NCBI GenBank assembly: GCA_902702965.1
Contig: CACRXP010000001.1
Span: 2,510,257 to 2,574,256, forward strand
DNA length: 64,000 nt
Source of the DNA: Spirometra erinaceieuropaei
Taxonomy: Eukaryota > Platyhelminthes > Cestoda > Diphyllobothriidea > Diphyllobothriidae
Direction of reading: 5' to 3'
Of this stretch, positions 1 through 12,236 are shown one piece after another (within the stretch, counting starts at the first letter, position 1; the number at the start of each line of letters is the position of its first letter). Position numbers and translations under genes: made by a program. The notes beneath the pieces were generated by a model that worked only from the letters and a program-made list of their open reading frames with translations, was not told the DNA's origin and ran no database searches.

Positions 1-860
1 AAAATTTTGTGGCATCGAAAAATTCTGACGTGGATAAAGAGGGGTAGGACTTGGGGGAGGGAATGACGGGCAGATAAACTGGTAACTATTGTTAGCTAAC
101 TTATTTTCAGCTGGAAATCCACGGGGCAGATACTGCAACGTAGTCCCGCCGGGACGAAACTGAGGATCGGATGAACTAACTGATTCAGTATGGACATTAT
201 CATGAGGAATAAATTGGTAAAACGGCCGTGGAGGAAACAAGTTAGGGGGTGGGGGACGCAATGTTTCCATTGGAACAAGAGGTCTATTAAACGGTGGGAA
301 TATCGGCATATTCGGCCTAACTGCCTCGATATGAGGGCTGGGGGGCAGTTGCGAACCCGCTACGTTTTGAGTCGGGGTATTTGAGGCACTGTTCACCGAT
401 TGTGGAGGAAAACATTTTATACTGGTGCTGGATTTATTGGGTGTCCGAGTGGCAATAAAATTGCGTCGCATACCTTCTCGTGTGCCAGGAGAGTAGACAG
501 AAATTATACGCTCAAGTTCAAAAAATGCCAAATATCGGTGGCCAGCGGATTCCAGGCAAATGAATAAACTGCCCTGACCTAACTAACGGAAGATCAAGTT
601 TCAATTGAATACGCAGGCTATGGTGAATATCCGCAGGCGCTAATCGCTGTTGCAAATAACGCAGATCGTAACAAATAATACGAATCACGCTCGTTTGTAG
701 GAAGTCACACAAATGCAAAACAAAGAACAAGAAGAAAGTTAAACGAGGCAAGTTAAATCGACATAAGGAATAATGGAAGGAAATGTCGACTATAGTAGAA
801 TAAAGATGCGTGGCCTGATTTCATATGGATAATTGAATGTATTGGAAATCAGTCGTGGAA
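1..860 (-). mobile_element. LINE family F, ORF1 remnant (5' part)
   Basis: Minus-strand translation gives a proline-rich, low-complexity ORF1-like stretch (runs such as LRPPPPNLFPPRPF near 250-215) split by stops. The same DNA recurs at about 22750-23035, where it lies just upstream of an apurinic-type endonuclease start on the same strand. I therefore read it as the 5' ORF1 region of a non-LTR retrotransposon. The element is cut by the window edge, so whatever followed on the minus strand is missing. What lies between 860 and 1300 I cannot assign. Repeat identity is seen directly; the ORF1 role is inferred from position. Confidence 0.5.
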
Positions 861-1299
861 CGTAAAGTAGATCTCAGTAAGAAGGCGAAAGCACATGTTA
901 CACTTAAAGGCACAGTAAAGCACTCTGTCCGTAAACATGCAAACATTAATGTTTGCAAGCAGTTAGCAGCCTTAATAAAAGAAAATAACGACAAACAGCA
1001 AAGTAGTTCGTTTTTTAGACACAGACCGCCGGTGGAACAAATTATAAAACGTAGGCGACCTCAGAGGGATATATGGACGGAAAGTGATGAGTTAATTGAA
1101 GTACTGAACTCCAATATATTGTTCATTTTAATTCAGTTTACTGAGGGCAATAGGCGTAAGCCTTCGACCACCCTATTTACAACGTAAAACTGGGTGCCGT
1201 ATACAGAGAAATTATGTGGTCTGTAATAGTTCTAACTAGTCCATGATGGTTTGACAAAATGGGAGTGAATCTCAAGGGATGTACTTGATATCTCATCGC

Positions 1300-4200
1300 T
1301 CTTGGTCATTTAGTAACGAAAATATATCAAGGTTCCTTTTAAAACTCTGTATCGATACACTACAACATCTGCAGGGCGAGCATTCCATGGTTAGACTGCT
1401 CGGACAGGAAGGAGAACTTCCACACATCCAGGCTTACCTGCTGAGTGCACAGTTTTAACGGGTGACCTCGGAGGTTGTTTGTGGCAGCAAATTCAAAAAG
1501 TCCTCAAAGGCAGGCTACAGTCCAACCCTTTCACTATGCGGAATGCTTGCAGGAGATCCCGCAAAGTTGCCTATAACTCAAAGAGACTTGGATTTACTCA
1601 GAGGGTAGCCCGCGGTCTCCAGGTTTGTATGCCGTACTTCAAGTGCGGCCGCACGAATGTCCCAAATGAATTTGAAGAAGCATCTTCGCCCAAATCCACA
1701 AACGCATGCTTGATGGCGTGCAGTAAGGACATTGCGCACTTTGCCACTCTCGAACTATAAGCAGATGGTTTCAGGGAGTTCGTCGTTAGCACACCGAGGT
1801 CCTTTCGGGCTTCCAGGTCACGTAAGGCTGCACGGCCCAGAAAGAAGTCTCTTGCGCTGGCGGATCTGGCTGTGTTTTCTAGGCGAAGTATGCTAAACTT
1901 ATGAACGCAGTAGTGAATGGTCTGATCACTCTTCCAACCGACTTGGATTCATCTGCAGTCTGTCTTCGTCCGCAGGGCCCCGAAATGCATTCTCTGTCTT
2001 CGTGTCATCTGCAAAAAATGCTACTTGGCTGTCCAAAACTCTTGCGCAATCGTCCACATATATTAGAAAAAAAATGGATCCCAGTAGTGACCCGTGGGGA
2101 ACACCACTCTCGACCACAGCAGGACCTGATTTTCCTTGACCGATGCACACAACCTGCTGTCGACCCACAAGGAAGTTGTCGTTCCATTTGAGGAAGTTGC
2201 GTCTGATCCCTACTGTTTTCAATTTCTGTAACTGTCTCTGGTATGGCACAGTGTTGGACGCCTTCTGGAAATCACTGAAAGCTATATGGAGCGCGTTCCC
2301 ATTGTCGAGAGCTCGGGTCCAGCTCTGGAGAGATTGCAGAAAGTTTGTTGTGCAAGATATTCCTTCCCGGAACCCATGTTGGCAGTAAAATAGCAAGTCG
2401 TGAACTTCCAGGAATAGCATCAGTTGCCTCTTCATGGTCCTCTCAATAACTTTGCTGAGAATGCATATCAAGCTTGGGCCTGTAGTTTGTCGTTCTTGTC
2501 CTGCTACCTCCTTTGTATAGCGGAGCAATATGCGCCGTATTCCAATCGATAGGAAGTGTTCCAATGTCAAATTACGTTTGAAATAGCATCGACAAAGGCA
2601 CAGAAAACTCACAAGCAAGTTTTTTGAGAAGCTCTGGTAGAATCTCTTTTGGTCCTGGCGAATTCGATTCGTTAAATGCCTCTAATTCCCTTCGGACAAT
2701 GCCTTCTGAGAAGAGTGTATTACTTATGCTTGGGGTCGGCAGTTCTTCTGTTGATTGAGGAAGGAACCTTGCCTCGTTTGTATCGACTGATTGGAAATTC
2801 TGAAAAATATGCAGCTTTGTCCCTGCTGTCAGCGATCTCGACGCCTCCGTTAGTCCTTATTACGAGGATTTGGAGTCTGTTCCTTGTAATTCTACCGAGG
2901 TAGTAGTAGAGTAATTTTGGGTTCTGTGTCGCTTTTCGCAGCAAATTTTTCTCAAATTCACGGCGCGTCTTTATATGCATTCTTCTCGGTTTGTTTTTTC
3001 GTGTCGTGTGTGAGTTAAAATACTCTGCTTACCCAACGACGCTGTATTTCCCCATACTTTGTGATTCCAGTTAATTTCCTTCTTTAAGCAGCTATTTAGC
3101 CGCCCAGGCCGCTTGTTCTGTCTTGCTCTGGTCAGTGGGCAATGGCTGTTGATGAGCTGCAGAAGGATATCCTTGAGCAACTTCCAGTCATCGTTGGCAT
3201 TACCCATAGACGTTGAGCTCCAGTCAGGACCGAATAAGTCTGCCCTCATCTCACTTAGGTCGTCCCGCCAAACATTGCATACTACTTGATCTGGAGTACG
3301 CAAAATTGAAAATAAAGAATAATCGCATATAAGCCGTACATGGTCAGTTCGGCCAAGGGGCGGCATGGGGATGACCTCGCCTATGCTGTCTGATGATTTC
3401 GTAAAGACTTAATCAAGGCAGTTGTCCATATGTCCTTCACGTTTGCTCGTTGGAAACATTACATGTTGTATGAGGAGCGCCTTTCATGCTTTGTCCAGCG
3501 GACGGTTATCAAATGTCGATTTGGGCCTAACGCTTGGAGAGTGTTCCAGTTAATTTCCGGTGCGTTGAACCCGCCATGATCATGATTTTAGGTCGACTGG
3601 AAAATTTCTCCAACTGCTCCAAAAGATGAATTTCGGCGATTTGGTCTGTCACGGGTGGTTGGTAGACATTGGGGACACCGAGACACGGGGAACCGGTAGC
3701 CTTGATGGTTAACCAAATAGCTTTCGTGCTGCACGCAAACTTAGTGGTATTTTCCGGCACTGACAGGTCTTCTGTCACATACACAAAATACCACCACCCC
3801 GACGATGTTCCCTGTCCCTCCAATCATTTTGGTATGCAGTCAAGGCTATTTTACTATCGCTAATATTTCCGGACAGCCAGGTTTCGGTTTCTAATAAAAC
3901 ATCTGGCGACAGTTCGACAAGGCAAAGTTTTAGCTCGTCTAGTTTCGAAACAAGGCTTTGGGCATTTGTTTACAAGCACCTAAATGTTGCACCGACCGAA
4001 TTTCCGGCTGCATTTGTCATTGTTGTGGGCATTACTTCGTTATCACGGACTCCATTTTCTCTGGGCTCTTCGGTTACTTATGAGTTCCATGAATGCCCGT
4101 TGCTTCAGTCAGAAGACTGGACATTAAGGGCTTACTTTTGTTGTCGTCTCTAGCGGCTGGTTCCACAGGGGCGTCTGTGTTAGCTGAGTAGCTGCCGTCG

Positions 4201-4440
4201 TTCTCAGTATTACTGGCTAATTGCACTGAAATGGCACATTTTTCCGAACTACTTTCCCTTTGATAATAGCCAGGCTGTGTTCGCCAACCTTCAGTCTCGA
4301 TTTTGACTCCAAGGCAAGTTCCCAACGTTTCAGTCGTTCCGCTAATTAGTAGACCGGTTGAGAAAACCTGTTTTGTGTGTTTCTGAAGTTGGTTTTTTGA
4401 GGAGGATCAACTTGATTTGCCCTTTGTTCTCCAGCATAAT
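1300..4440 (-). mobile_element. CR1/jockey-like LINE, family A copy 1, decayed
   Basis: Reading the minus strand from 4440 down there are ORF1 remnants (4325-4074), endonuclease pieces (about 3990-3527), the linker (3366-2720) with the family signature INSHCPLTRARQNKRPGRLN, and reverse transcriptase (2618-1926). The RT keeps QHGFREG, a weakened palm box (SDFQKASNTVP), SGVPHGSLLGSIFFLIYVDD and FFADD. The C-terminal part (FGTFVRPHLKYG, 1680-1640) is followed by a remnant of the terminal region down to about 1320. Many frameshifts and stops show it is dead. The same family, in the other orientation, is at 8161-15657. It abuts the Gypsy 3' LTR at 4462. Both end coordinates are approximate. Confidence 0.85.
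1926..2618 (-). pseudogene. Reverse transcriptase fragment of LINE family A copy 1
   Basis: This is the longest open piece of the family A copy, 230 codons. It holds RT fingers and palm: SKVIERTMKRQLMLFLE, QHGFREG, the degraded palm box A, the PHGSLLG turn of box B, and FFADD in place of the usual YADD or FADD with flanking hydrophobics. Known role of the family: target-primed reverse transcription of LINE RNA. The ORF is only a segment. Its C-terminal continuation (1792-1598) is in another frame, so no working enzyme is expected. Confidence 0.8.
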
Positions 4441-4461
4441 TTTGAGAAGACGAGGTGGTAG

Positions 4462-4922
4462 TGTGGCGGCCAATGATGTGAGATCAACTTAAACCACACA
4501 TAATAAGTTCATTTCGTCTAATATCAGAAGTCAGGGAGCTGGGGTAGTGTTCTATTTTATAACAGGGCAGGTTGCCGTAAGTTGGCTGTTTGCTTGCGAC
4601 GGAGATATGCGTCCATTCACGGAGAGTGTCAGTCGCGGTGTGTTGTTTACGCGGGATTGAGTCTGGGTCATCAGGAGGGGGTGACTGGTTGAGTGTTGGT
4701 CGTGTGGTTGGACAAATTAGGGAAGGAATAGGGGGCGCATGCTCACAAGGCCTCACGGATATCAAGCCAGAGCGTTAGACGCGCGTGAGGTGATGAAACC
4801 TTGTAGCTGGACCGGAGGTGTTCCAGTCCTAACCGGCGTGGATGGCCGTGTGTAAAAAGCTGTCGCGACCATTGTTCAAAAAAAACAGAGCCGGAGAAAA
4901 GGGGAACTGGAGCGGCTGTTAA
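4462..4922 (-). repeat. 3' LTR of the Gypsy element
   Basis: A block of about 235 bp here (4478-4720) recurs at about 15994-16236 in the same orientation, roughly 10% different by eye. On the minus strand both copies end in CCGCCACA. In the upper copy this is followed at once by AATTGGTGACACCG, which looks like a primer binding site, as expected just inside a 5' LTR. A purine-rich run (CTGAGGGGGAG on the minus strand, 4922-4936) sits just inside the other end and fits a polypurine tract, which sets the upper limit of this LTR. The lower end (TGTGGCGG at 4462) is well supported; the upper end is approximate. Confidence 0.75.
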
Positions 4923-5058
4923 AACTCCCCCTCAGACACCAAACGAAGTGAAGGCTTCGACATGCTAGCATGCCACAAACCTGTCGGGCCAGTGGACGTG
5001 GCGACCAGATCGTGTACGGCGAACCGGAGGCGGCCGTCGCCATTAGGTGGAGGAGGCC

Positions 5059-6114
5059 TCACTGTCTTCGGCGGGGTACGGTGTTGGGGTGAGGAATGGT
5101 CACTGTCGTCGATGTAGGCCGGCTTGACGCGATCAATGCTGACTGTGTCGGTCTTGCCGTTACGATCGATGATAACATCAAACCAAAGAAAGGCTTTATA
5201 GGCCCGTAATAGGGCGGTTGTAGTGGCCGCCGGACAGCGTCATGCCGAACCCAGACGAAATCGCACGTATCCAGGTCGCGATGAAGAAAGGATTGGTCGG
5301 TGACGTCCAAGGGGAGTGTTGCGCGGAGATTGAGCATGACACTACGCGGCTGCTCCATATAACTGCAAGGTTCAAAAAATGGTAGAGTGTTTGAAGGAGA
5401 TACTAACTCACCGGGCAGTCGTTCGGCGTTCCCGTAGACAAGATCAACTGCAGTGCAACCGATGTCGGCCTTGAGAGTGAAACGGAGGGACAACAGCACC
5501 AGGGGAAGGTGATCAGACCATCTGGAAGGATCGGGCTGGGCCATAAGGAAGGTCTTGAGCTGTCGATGGAAGCGTTCGACAAGACCATTTGCCGTTGTTT
5601 GAATTCGTTTTGATCTGAGAAGGGATATGAGCTCACGAAACAGCGTTGACTTGAATTGGGATCCGCGGTCAGTGGTGACAGTCGCCGTAATCCCAAAATT
5701 TGACAAAGGAGTCAGGACAGCTTGTGCTACGGTTTCGGCACTGATGTCCGGAATGAGCGCAGCAACCGGTCACTGAGTAAAGTGGTCATTATATGTCAGC
5801 ATATAGGCAGAACCGTTAAATGGTGGAAGCGGACATACCAGGTCAATGTGCACGTGACTGAAACGTGCATCTGGAGTGGCGAAAGTACCTGGCGGAGTAA
5901 TAGTATGCCGATGCGTTTTTGCGCGCTGACATGGTAGACAGGATCGGGTCCAACGTCGTACATCCCAGTTGATGTTGGGCCAGACGAATCGGTCTGTGAT
6001 AAGTTTCACTGTCGCCCGGACTCCAGGGTGGGATAGATTGTGAGGAGCGTTAAACACGTGTCGTCGTAAAGTTGTTGGAACAAATGGACGTGTGTGCCCG
6101 GTAAATGGTCGCAC
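5059..6114 (-). pseudogene. pol: Gypsy integrase (broken)
   Basis: The minus strand gives a zinc-binding HHCC domain (HNLSHPG ... CLPCQRAK, about 6040-5925) and then the DDE catalytic core: HIDLVCPL (about 5850), TTDRGSQF (about 5670) and GLVERFHRQLK (about 5580). All three acidic residues are present. It is continued by a C-terminal tail to 5059. A TGA interrupts the frame right after DHFTQ (near 5772). The frame also differs from that of the upstream RNase H, with a shift near 6060. Integrase inserts LTR retrotransposon cDNA; this copy cannot be made in one piece. The catalytic triad surviving with breaks elsewhere suggests moderate age. Confidence 0.92.
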
Positions 6115-7799
6115 GTTATGGTACCAGTGCCAGCAGGAAGGGGGAAAACGTTAAGACGTAAAGAAGAGTCCTCATTATGGTATTGGGAGAGTTCGCCATC
6201 CGATCGTTGAACCTCAGCCATGAGCGTGAAGTCTATGGCGTCTGTTGTGATGGAAGCCATCTCAATTCTTAATAAAGCATCAGCAACCACATTTTCCTTA
6301 CCACAGACATGTTGGATGTCGCAGGAAAACTGTGACATGAAATCTAGATGAAGAATTTCACGGGACGAATATCGATCGGGAAACGCCCTCAGTGCAAAAA
6401 CGGGTGGCTTGTGATCTGTTAGAACAACAAATTCAAGACCCTCGAGGAAATGTCGAAAGTGCCGGATGGATAAGTAGACGGCGCGGAGTTCTCGGTCGAA
6501 GACACTGTGGCGGGTCTCTGTTGGGCTGAGCTTTTTCGAGAAGGATGCCAGAGGCTGTAGAACACCACTAGCAGCTTGATGAAGTGATTCACCAACGGCA
6601 GTGCTGAAAGCATCTGTCATGAGAGTTAGATGAGCATCTGAGCGGGGGTGGTCAAGCAGTGTTATGTTCGCAAGTGCGGCCTTGACGTCATTGAAGGACC
6701 TGACGGCCTCCTTGGTCATCACCAGTGTCTTCTTGGAGAGGGTCAACAGACTGTTGAGTGGCTGCAATATGGTGGCACCATGGGGAAGAAAACGGTGACA
6801 GTAGTTCACCATCCCCAAGAGGCGGCATAGTTGGTTGATGGTTGTCGGGACGCGGAACGTCGAGTTGGCCGAAACCTTTTCTGGGACGGGCTTTTTCCCA
6901 TCTGAGTTCACTTCGGGACTCAGAAAACTTAGACTGGGAACTCCAAAATCACATTTAGCAGCGTCGATTACAACGCCGAAGGAGTCGAGTCGTTCGAAGA
7001 GTTGTCGAAGATGAACCTCGTGTTCAGCAATGTCAGAACTAGCCATCAGCAAATCATCAATGTAGACAAGGTCGAGACCTCGCAATACCTGATCATTGAA
7101 CTTCTGAAAGGTTTGAGTGGCGCTCCTCAGACCAGAGGGCATACGAGTGAATTCGAATAACCCAAAGGGAGTGGTCACTACAGTTTTCAGCACATCACTG
7201 GCCTCGATTAGGCTTTGTTGGTAGGCACGAACAAGGCCAATCTTGGAGAATATCCGCTTACCATGCAGCGAAAGAGTGAAGTCCGGGATGTGCGGGACGG
7301 GGTACTGGTCGGGAACAATCACTAAGTTCAATGCCCGATAGTCACCACACTGTTGCCAGTCGCCGCTCTTCTTTGGGGCAAGATGGAGGGGTGATGCCCA
7401 GCAGCTGTCGGACTGTCGGATGATGTCGAGCTCAAGCATGTATTCGAACTCTGCCTTGGTCATCTTCAAACGGTCCGGAGCAAGACGACGTGGTCGGCAA
7501 GACTTGGGAGGTCCAGTGGTTGAAATGTGGTGGTTGACTGTGTGTTTGATGTCCACTTCACGAAATGAGGTGTTGGTCGGGCGAGGGAACTGCCTGAGAA
7601 GTGAGTGGAAAGGACAGTCAGAGATGGGCATAACAGTGAGAGAGTTGATGCGGGGGTTCACATCGGATTGACAACGGGCATGAAGGTTGGTGATGCAGTC
7701 GACGAGTCGGCGATTCCACAAATCTACTAGTAGATTGAAGTGAGCTAGAAAATCAGCACCTATGAGGGCGACGGAAACGTCGGCAATAATGAAAACCAT
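6006..7799 (-). pseudogene. pol: Gypsy reverse transcriptase and RNase H
   Basis: A 597-codon open stretch. From the N-terminus: end of the protease region (IIADVSVALIGADFLAHFNL), a connector, then RT with DYRALNLV, FSKIGLVRAYQQ, RMPSGLRSATQTFQ and the catalytic YIDDLLMAS (near codon 245), and the thumb (LGMVNYCHRFLPH). RNase H follows, with TDAFSTAVGESLHQ, FDRELRAVY, LTDHKP and VCGKENVVADALLR. These residues and their order are typical of Ty3/Gypsy pol. The normal aspartate of the FSKIDL box is a glycine (FSKIGL), which would hit a catalytic metal ligand, so the enzyme is probably inactive despite the open frame. Downstream the frame shifts before the integrase. Confidence 0.95.
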
Positions 7800-8160
7800 C
7801 GGGAAATCCGACGAAGGCCCAAATCATGTGTGATGGAGCGCTGTCCAAAGGTGGGATGCTGGAGTTGTTGGCAGTTGTAAGACAAAAAGAGCTGCGGTTT
7901 TGAGTTCGGCCGGAGTTTATGGAACCAAGCTAACCTCGGCACCAGAGTCGACTAGGAATTTGGCGCCAGCGATACGGTCCCAGAGAATCAAACGGCGAGT
8001 GTGGAGATTGACAACGCTTCCAGAAGCAGTGGCCTCTACTGTCGGGTGGGATCGTCTCCCTAAGGCCGTTAGAGATGACTTGAAAGAGCATGGCTGAAGA
8101 CCAGGACCGGCATTATGCATGAAGGAAAGTGTATTGACATGGCCTTGCCTCCAAGGATTA
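7800..8160 (-). pseudogene. pol: Gypsy protease and end of gag (broken)
   Basis: The minus strand reads through a gag tail and reaches the aspartic protease signature FLVDSGAEVSLVP (about 7955-7917), with the DSG active site. A TAA follows directly, and a TGA and frame disturbance come before the RT frame at 7799. At about 8160 the Gypsy homology stops abruptly inside the gag zinc-knuckle region. It resumes at about 15658 in the same orientation. The interruption is the plus-strand LINE family A copy described next. Confidence 0.85.
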
Positions 8161-8324
8161 GCGCTCGCTCTCTTTATAGTTGCAGGCAGGGGAACGCAAT
8201 GCGCGCTAAAAGCGTAATGACAAAAAAATCTGTTAGTTACGGGGACGAACCGTGCTCTGGGTACTCCTATATTCTGCTGAAATTCCGATAACTCGAAAAA
8301 CAGCTGGTTGCTTTAAGGGAACTC

Positions 8325-8597
8325 GTGCAAGTGAACGATGGTGGGCAAAACACGGTTAACAACGTCAGAGTTAGCAAGACAATGGGAAAGAGCGAAACTC
8401 CAAAGCAGCCGAAGAACAAAGTTAGTGGAAAACCTCAGTACAAGGAGGCCGATACTCTTGACTATGTGCAAATAGCAACGGAGTCTCTTGTTTCTATGGA
8501 AGACAACCGAAGCGAACCATCAACTTTTCTCAGCCATTCCGCGTGTTCGGTAGAACCCTCGGTTGGGAGTCAGGAAAGAAGCTCGAGGCAAGGTGGA
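8325..8597 (+). pseudogene. LINE family A ORF1, N-terminal part
   Basis: Open frame from an ATG-type region at 8325, with upstream coding-like residues (LEKQLVALRELVQ) suggesting a short coiled coil. It is lysine-, serine- and glutamine-rich and shows no enzyme motif. The frame runs into the family B tail repeat (RFRFRFR is that tail, not ORF1). The rest of ORF1 starts at 12237 in the same frame and holds internal stops. ORF1 proteins of CR1-type LINEs bind the element RNA; that role is inferred from position only. Confidence 0.6.
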
Positions 8598-11500
8598 ATG
8601 GGTAGATTTAGATTTAGATTTAGATAATTTTTATTAAAGACCCGTCGTGGTCCCATCAAAGCAAGTTAAAATAAATTTGTATGCGAGTTTTAGATGAGGT
8701 AGGCCGAATCTTTACAAAATGCAATTCATAGTTTCTGAATTAGAAGTCCATTGAGAAACATGATGATTGAGGGGTGAAAAAAAAACTACTTACAAAAAGT
8801 TAAAAAGGATTGGATTGATTTTACAGGAAAAAAAACCCTTCATAAAAATAATAACAGATAAAAACGAGCAGGACTGGCCTGTAGGTGGCGGTATATAACG
8901 GAATGTTGTCGGTCATCATCAGGGTAGCAATAAATGTCAGCCTTGATGGATACTAATGTGGGTCAGACAGGACTGGCTTGCAAATGGTATTGTATACGGG
9001 ATTCACAATTGAGATCGTCTGGGCCGGATTGGTACGCCGCGTCAAAGAGGCCAGACGAGAGGAACCGAGATGCGATCGGCCACAGCACTCTTCGAGCTCA
9101 GCCGAGCAGTGAGAAAGGGAGGTACGACCGAACTACTAGTAGACAATGAATACTGAGGGTTCCGCCGTGAGCGTCGACAGACCGCATGAGGTCGAAATGC
9201 GGGAGATGACATCAAAAACCACAAAATTGTCGCTATGGGGGGGGAGTGATAGCAGTGGATTTAGAAACCAATTCAAAACAGGGGTTTCTAATGATATAAT
9301 TAAGAGTTACCACTTTATCAACCACTAAATCCCAGGAGGACCCTTCTCGAAGTCAAGAATCTGAGTGTTCGGGAATGGGACCGTTAACAGTGCCTTTATG
9401 CTTTCCGGTGTAAGATGGTTGCGTAATTTCGACTTGAATACCAGTAACTTAGGCGATAATCTAATTTCAGGCGGAAGATTATTCCAAAGGAAGGCATATT
9501 TGGAAACAAAGAAGAGGGAGCGCTTAGATGTAGTACAAAGAGGCGGCGGAATCACCATGCAGGAGTTGCGCTGGCATAAAACCGATCTCTCGGAGTGAGA
9601 GTGTCAATGTGGGGAAGACTGGAGCTAGAGTTGATGCGAAAAAGGAAGCAAAGGCCAGCTTCGAGTCTTCTAACCCACAAAAACTTCATGTTCGCCAGCT
9701 GACATCTCTGAGTATAAGAAATACTGGACGAAGCTTGAGAGAACAGTTTCCGGGTGAAAACCCTCTGAACATTTTCGATTTTATTACGGTCGCAGGCGTT
9801 CATTAAACCGAAGAAAGGACAGCAATATTCGAGGACTGGAAGAACAAACATTTGATAAAGTCTTAGCTTCATTTCCGGAAGGAAAAAATTATGCGATATG
9901 AATCCACATATCTGCGCGGCTTTGGCAGAGATTCTATCTGCATGAGGTGATAAAGCAAGCTTATTTGTATAACTTAGACCTAGGTCCTTTATGGTGAGGC
10001 ATTCTGAGAGTGGGTTATTCTGAAAAATTATGGAACCAGGAAGTTTGGCAGGACCAAAAGACATGAAACTACACTTGGATGATGAAAACTCCATCTGCCA
10101 TGTCGAACCCCATCTGCTTAAGCGTAGTATATCGGCATTAATTTTTTCAACACAAACATTTGCGGTGTCCTTAGAATATGAGTAAACACACTTGAGGTCA
10201 TCGGCATAAGTAAAAGTTTGCGAATTTCCCAGTTCAGTCGAAATATCATTGATGTACAGAAGGAAGGGTAGCGGACCGAGGACCGTGCCTTGAAGTACGC
10301 CACTCGTGATCGAGTGGGGTGCCGAGTAGCTATTACCGACCATGACTTTCTGATATCGGTTGGACAGATAGGACCTGATGAAGTCGAGTAGAGGCGGCCG
10401 GATGCCGAGAGCTTCCAATTTTACTAAAAGACGTCTATGGGGCACCTTGTCAAAGGCTTTTCTAAGATCAAAGTAAATAACTACCACTGACTGCCGCTCA
10501 TTACGAAGAGAAGTGATAAGATTAAGAAAAGCCAAGTGGCATGTTTCGCAGGATCGTTCAGGTAAAAATCCATGCTGACTAGAGCTCAGAAGCCGATTAG
10601 CTAGACAGAAGTCAAGAATTTCACTGAATATAACCCTTTCAAGAAGTTTTGCCAGAGACGGCGTTTTGTGCACGCCCCGATAGTTATTAACATCGGACCG
10701 AGATCCTGACTTGAAAACGGGAATGATAATTGACGTTTTCCATGTTTCAGGAAAGAATCCTTTTGAAATATAAACCGAGAATAAATGACTGAGCAATATG
10801 GGAAGGTCGGACGCTTGTTTAATAATCGAATTCGGAATCTCGTCCGTTCCAGAGCAGTGTGAGTATTTCAAACGGCTTATGTGTTTCTTAATGAGATCTG
10901 AGGAGACATCAATTGTACTAAGTGTCCAATCTGAAAGTGATCGAAAGGAAGGGACCGGATCGGACTCGGTAGCAAGGTGTTTTGCAAAGAAAGCACTAAA
11001 CAACTCCGCCTTGTCAGTGTCATCGGTGAGGAAGACTTTGTTATCATTTAGCATGGGTGGAAGTTCATGACCACGCTTAGAGGAGGACCGATGACGGAAG
11101 ATGTTAGCGACAGATTTGCCAGGGTTCGAACTACTGAGAGCAATTGATTCTCTTTGCCTGTCGCGCGCTTGGTGCATCCTTGAGGCCATCTCAAATATCT
11201 CTGTGATTCTAAGATGAACTGGTAAGGAACTAGTGGATGGGTCACGCAGTTGTCGCCTCAACTTTTTTAGTCTGTTCTGAAGAAAATGAGGAACAAGGGA
11301 ATCTGAAGAATTAGGCTTGAGATATCTACGCGGCACAAACTCTAGAATGTCCTTGGAAACATTGGACATGACATCACGAAGAATGGTTACATTGCTACAA
11401 GTGAGGAAGCCACACCAATCCAAGGATCTCATATAGTTATTAATTAAGTCGCTATCTACGCAGTCGTAGTTCATGAAAGTCTGAACGGCGCTTGTCTTTT

Positions 11501-12236
11501 TTGAAAAGGCAAGCGGTAGGCAACAATGAATTAGTACGTGGTCACTGTCAAAGAGGTCCTTTTTTAAAGCGACAGAAAGAGGAGCAATGTCATTGGTAAA
11601 GATTAGATCTAAAATGTGATTATCTCTTGTTGGAGAGCGCACCAGTTGGAACCAATTAGAAAAATTGACAATATCTTGAAAGGGCTGGAATCTGGGTGGG
11701 CAGCTATTGGAAACCCAGTCAATTTTAGGAAGGTTAAAATCCCCAGTGATTATTTTAACATCGAAAGCAGCTTCCGAAATTAATTTAAAGATTTCACAAA
11801 GTTGTGAATCATCACTGGCTAAAGAATTTGGGGGATTGTAGATACAGCCAATAATTGCCTTTCTTTGCGGCGAGAGAATAACAGATGCAAAGCAGAAGTT
11901 TCCCGTGAACGAGGAAACATCCAAGTAATAAGGAGAGTGCTTTAGGTAGGATTTAAGATAAAGAAGACAACCACCCCCACGCCTAGTCGTGCGGTCTTGG
12001 CGGTAAAAATCGAAGTCATCTATGAGAAGGGCAGAGTCAGGAATTAGAGAATGTGTCCAAGATTCTGTTACACATATAATATCAGGCGTCATTTCCAGAG
12101 CAATGGCTCTGATTTGGGCCATCTTGTTTATAACAGACCTGGCATTCAATAATATAATATCTAATGTGTTTCGAACGACAATGCTATTTTCGACGGGTAA
12201 GCAACACAACATGAATATAAAACCCCAGAGGACACC
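8598..12236 (-). mobile_element. LINE family B copy 1 (innermost insertion, nearly intact)
   Basis: A minus-strand CR1/Rex-like LINE. The 3' end carries a CTAAAT-type hexanucleotide tail (about 8600-8622), then a 3' UTR (8623-9324) that is clearly homologous to that of copy 2 (24330-24720). ORF2 covers 12212-9325 with one late frameshift. Its 5' end lies a few bases upstream of the ORF2 start, so ORF1 is missing (5' truncation). It sits inside family A ORF1. It is the least damaged element in the window, in agreement with it being the last to insert. Confidence 0.9.
9325..12212 (-). CDS. LINE family B ORF2: endonuclease-reverse transcriptase, one frameshift near the end
   Basis: 886 codons open from 12212 to 9552. 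The N-terminal third is an apurinic-type endonuclease with LLNARSVINKM, VTESW, RRGGGCLLY, ITGDFNLPKIDW, LDLIFTND and SDHVLIH, so the catalytic set looks complete. RT follows: IIPVFKSGSRSDVNNYRG, QHGFLPERSCETCHL, IYFDLRKAFDKVPH, SGVLQGTVLGPLPFLLY and the active site FTYADDLK near codon 665. The C-terminal region ends PRDRFYASATPAW and a stop. Copy 2 continues past this point, and the matching sequence here is in the next frame (9558-9325, ending GPPGI). A single-base slip near 9560-9600 therefore removes about 75 residues. The protein would nick target DNA and copy the LINE RNA. Confidence 0.92.

Noticed and set aside
837..1187. 116-codon plus-strand frame rich in Lys and Arg
   Set aside because: Lies in repeat DNA between two minus-strand LINE remnants; no family resemblance.
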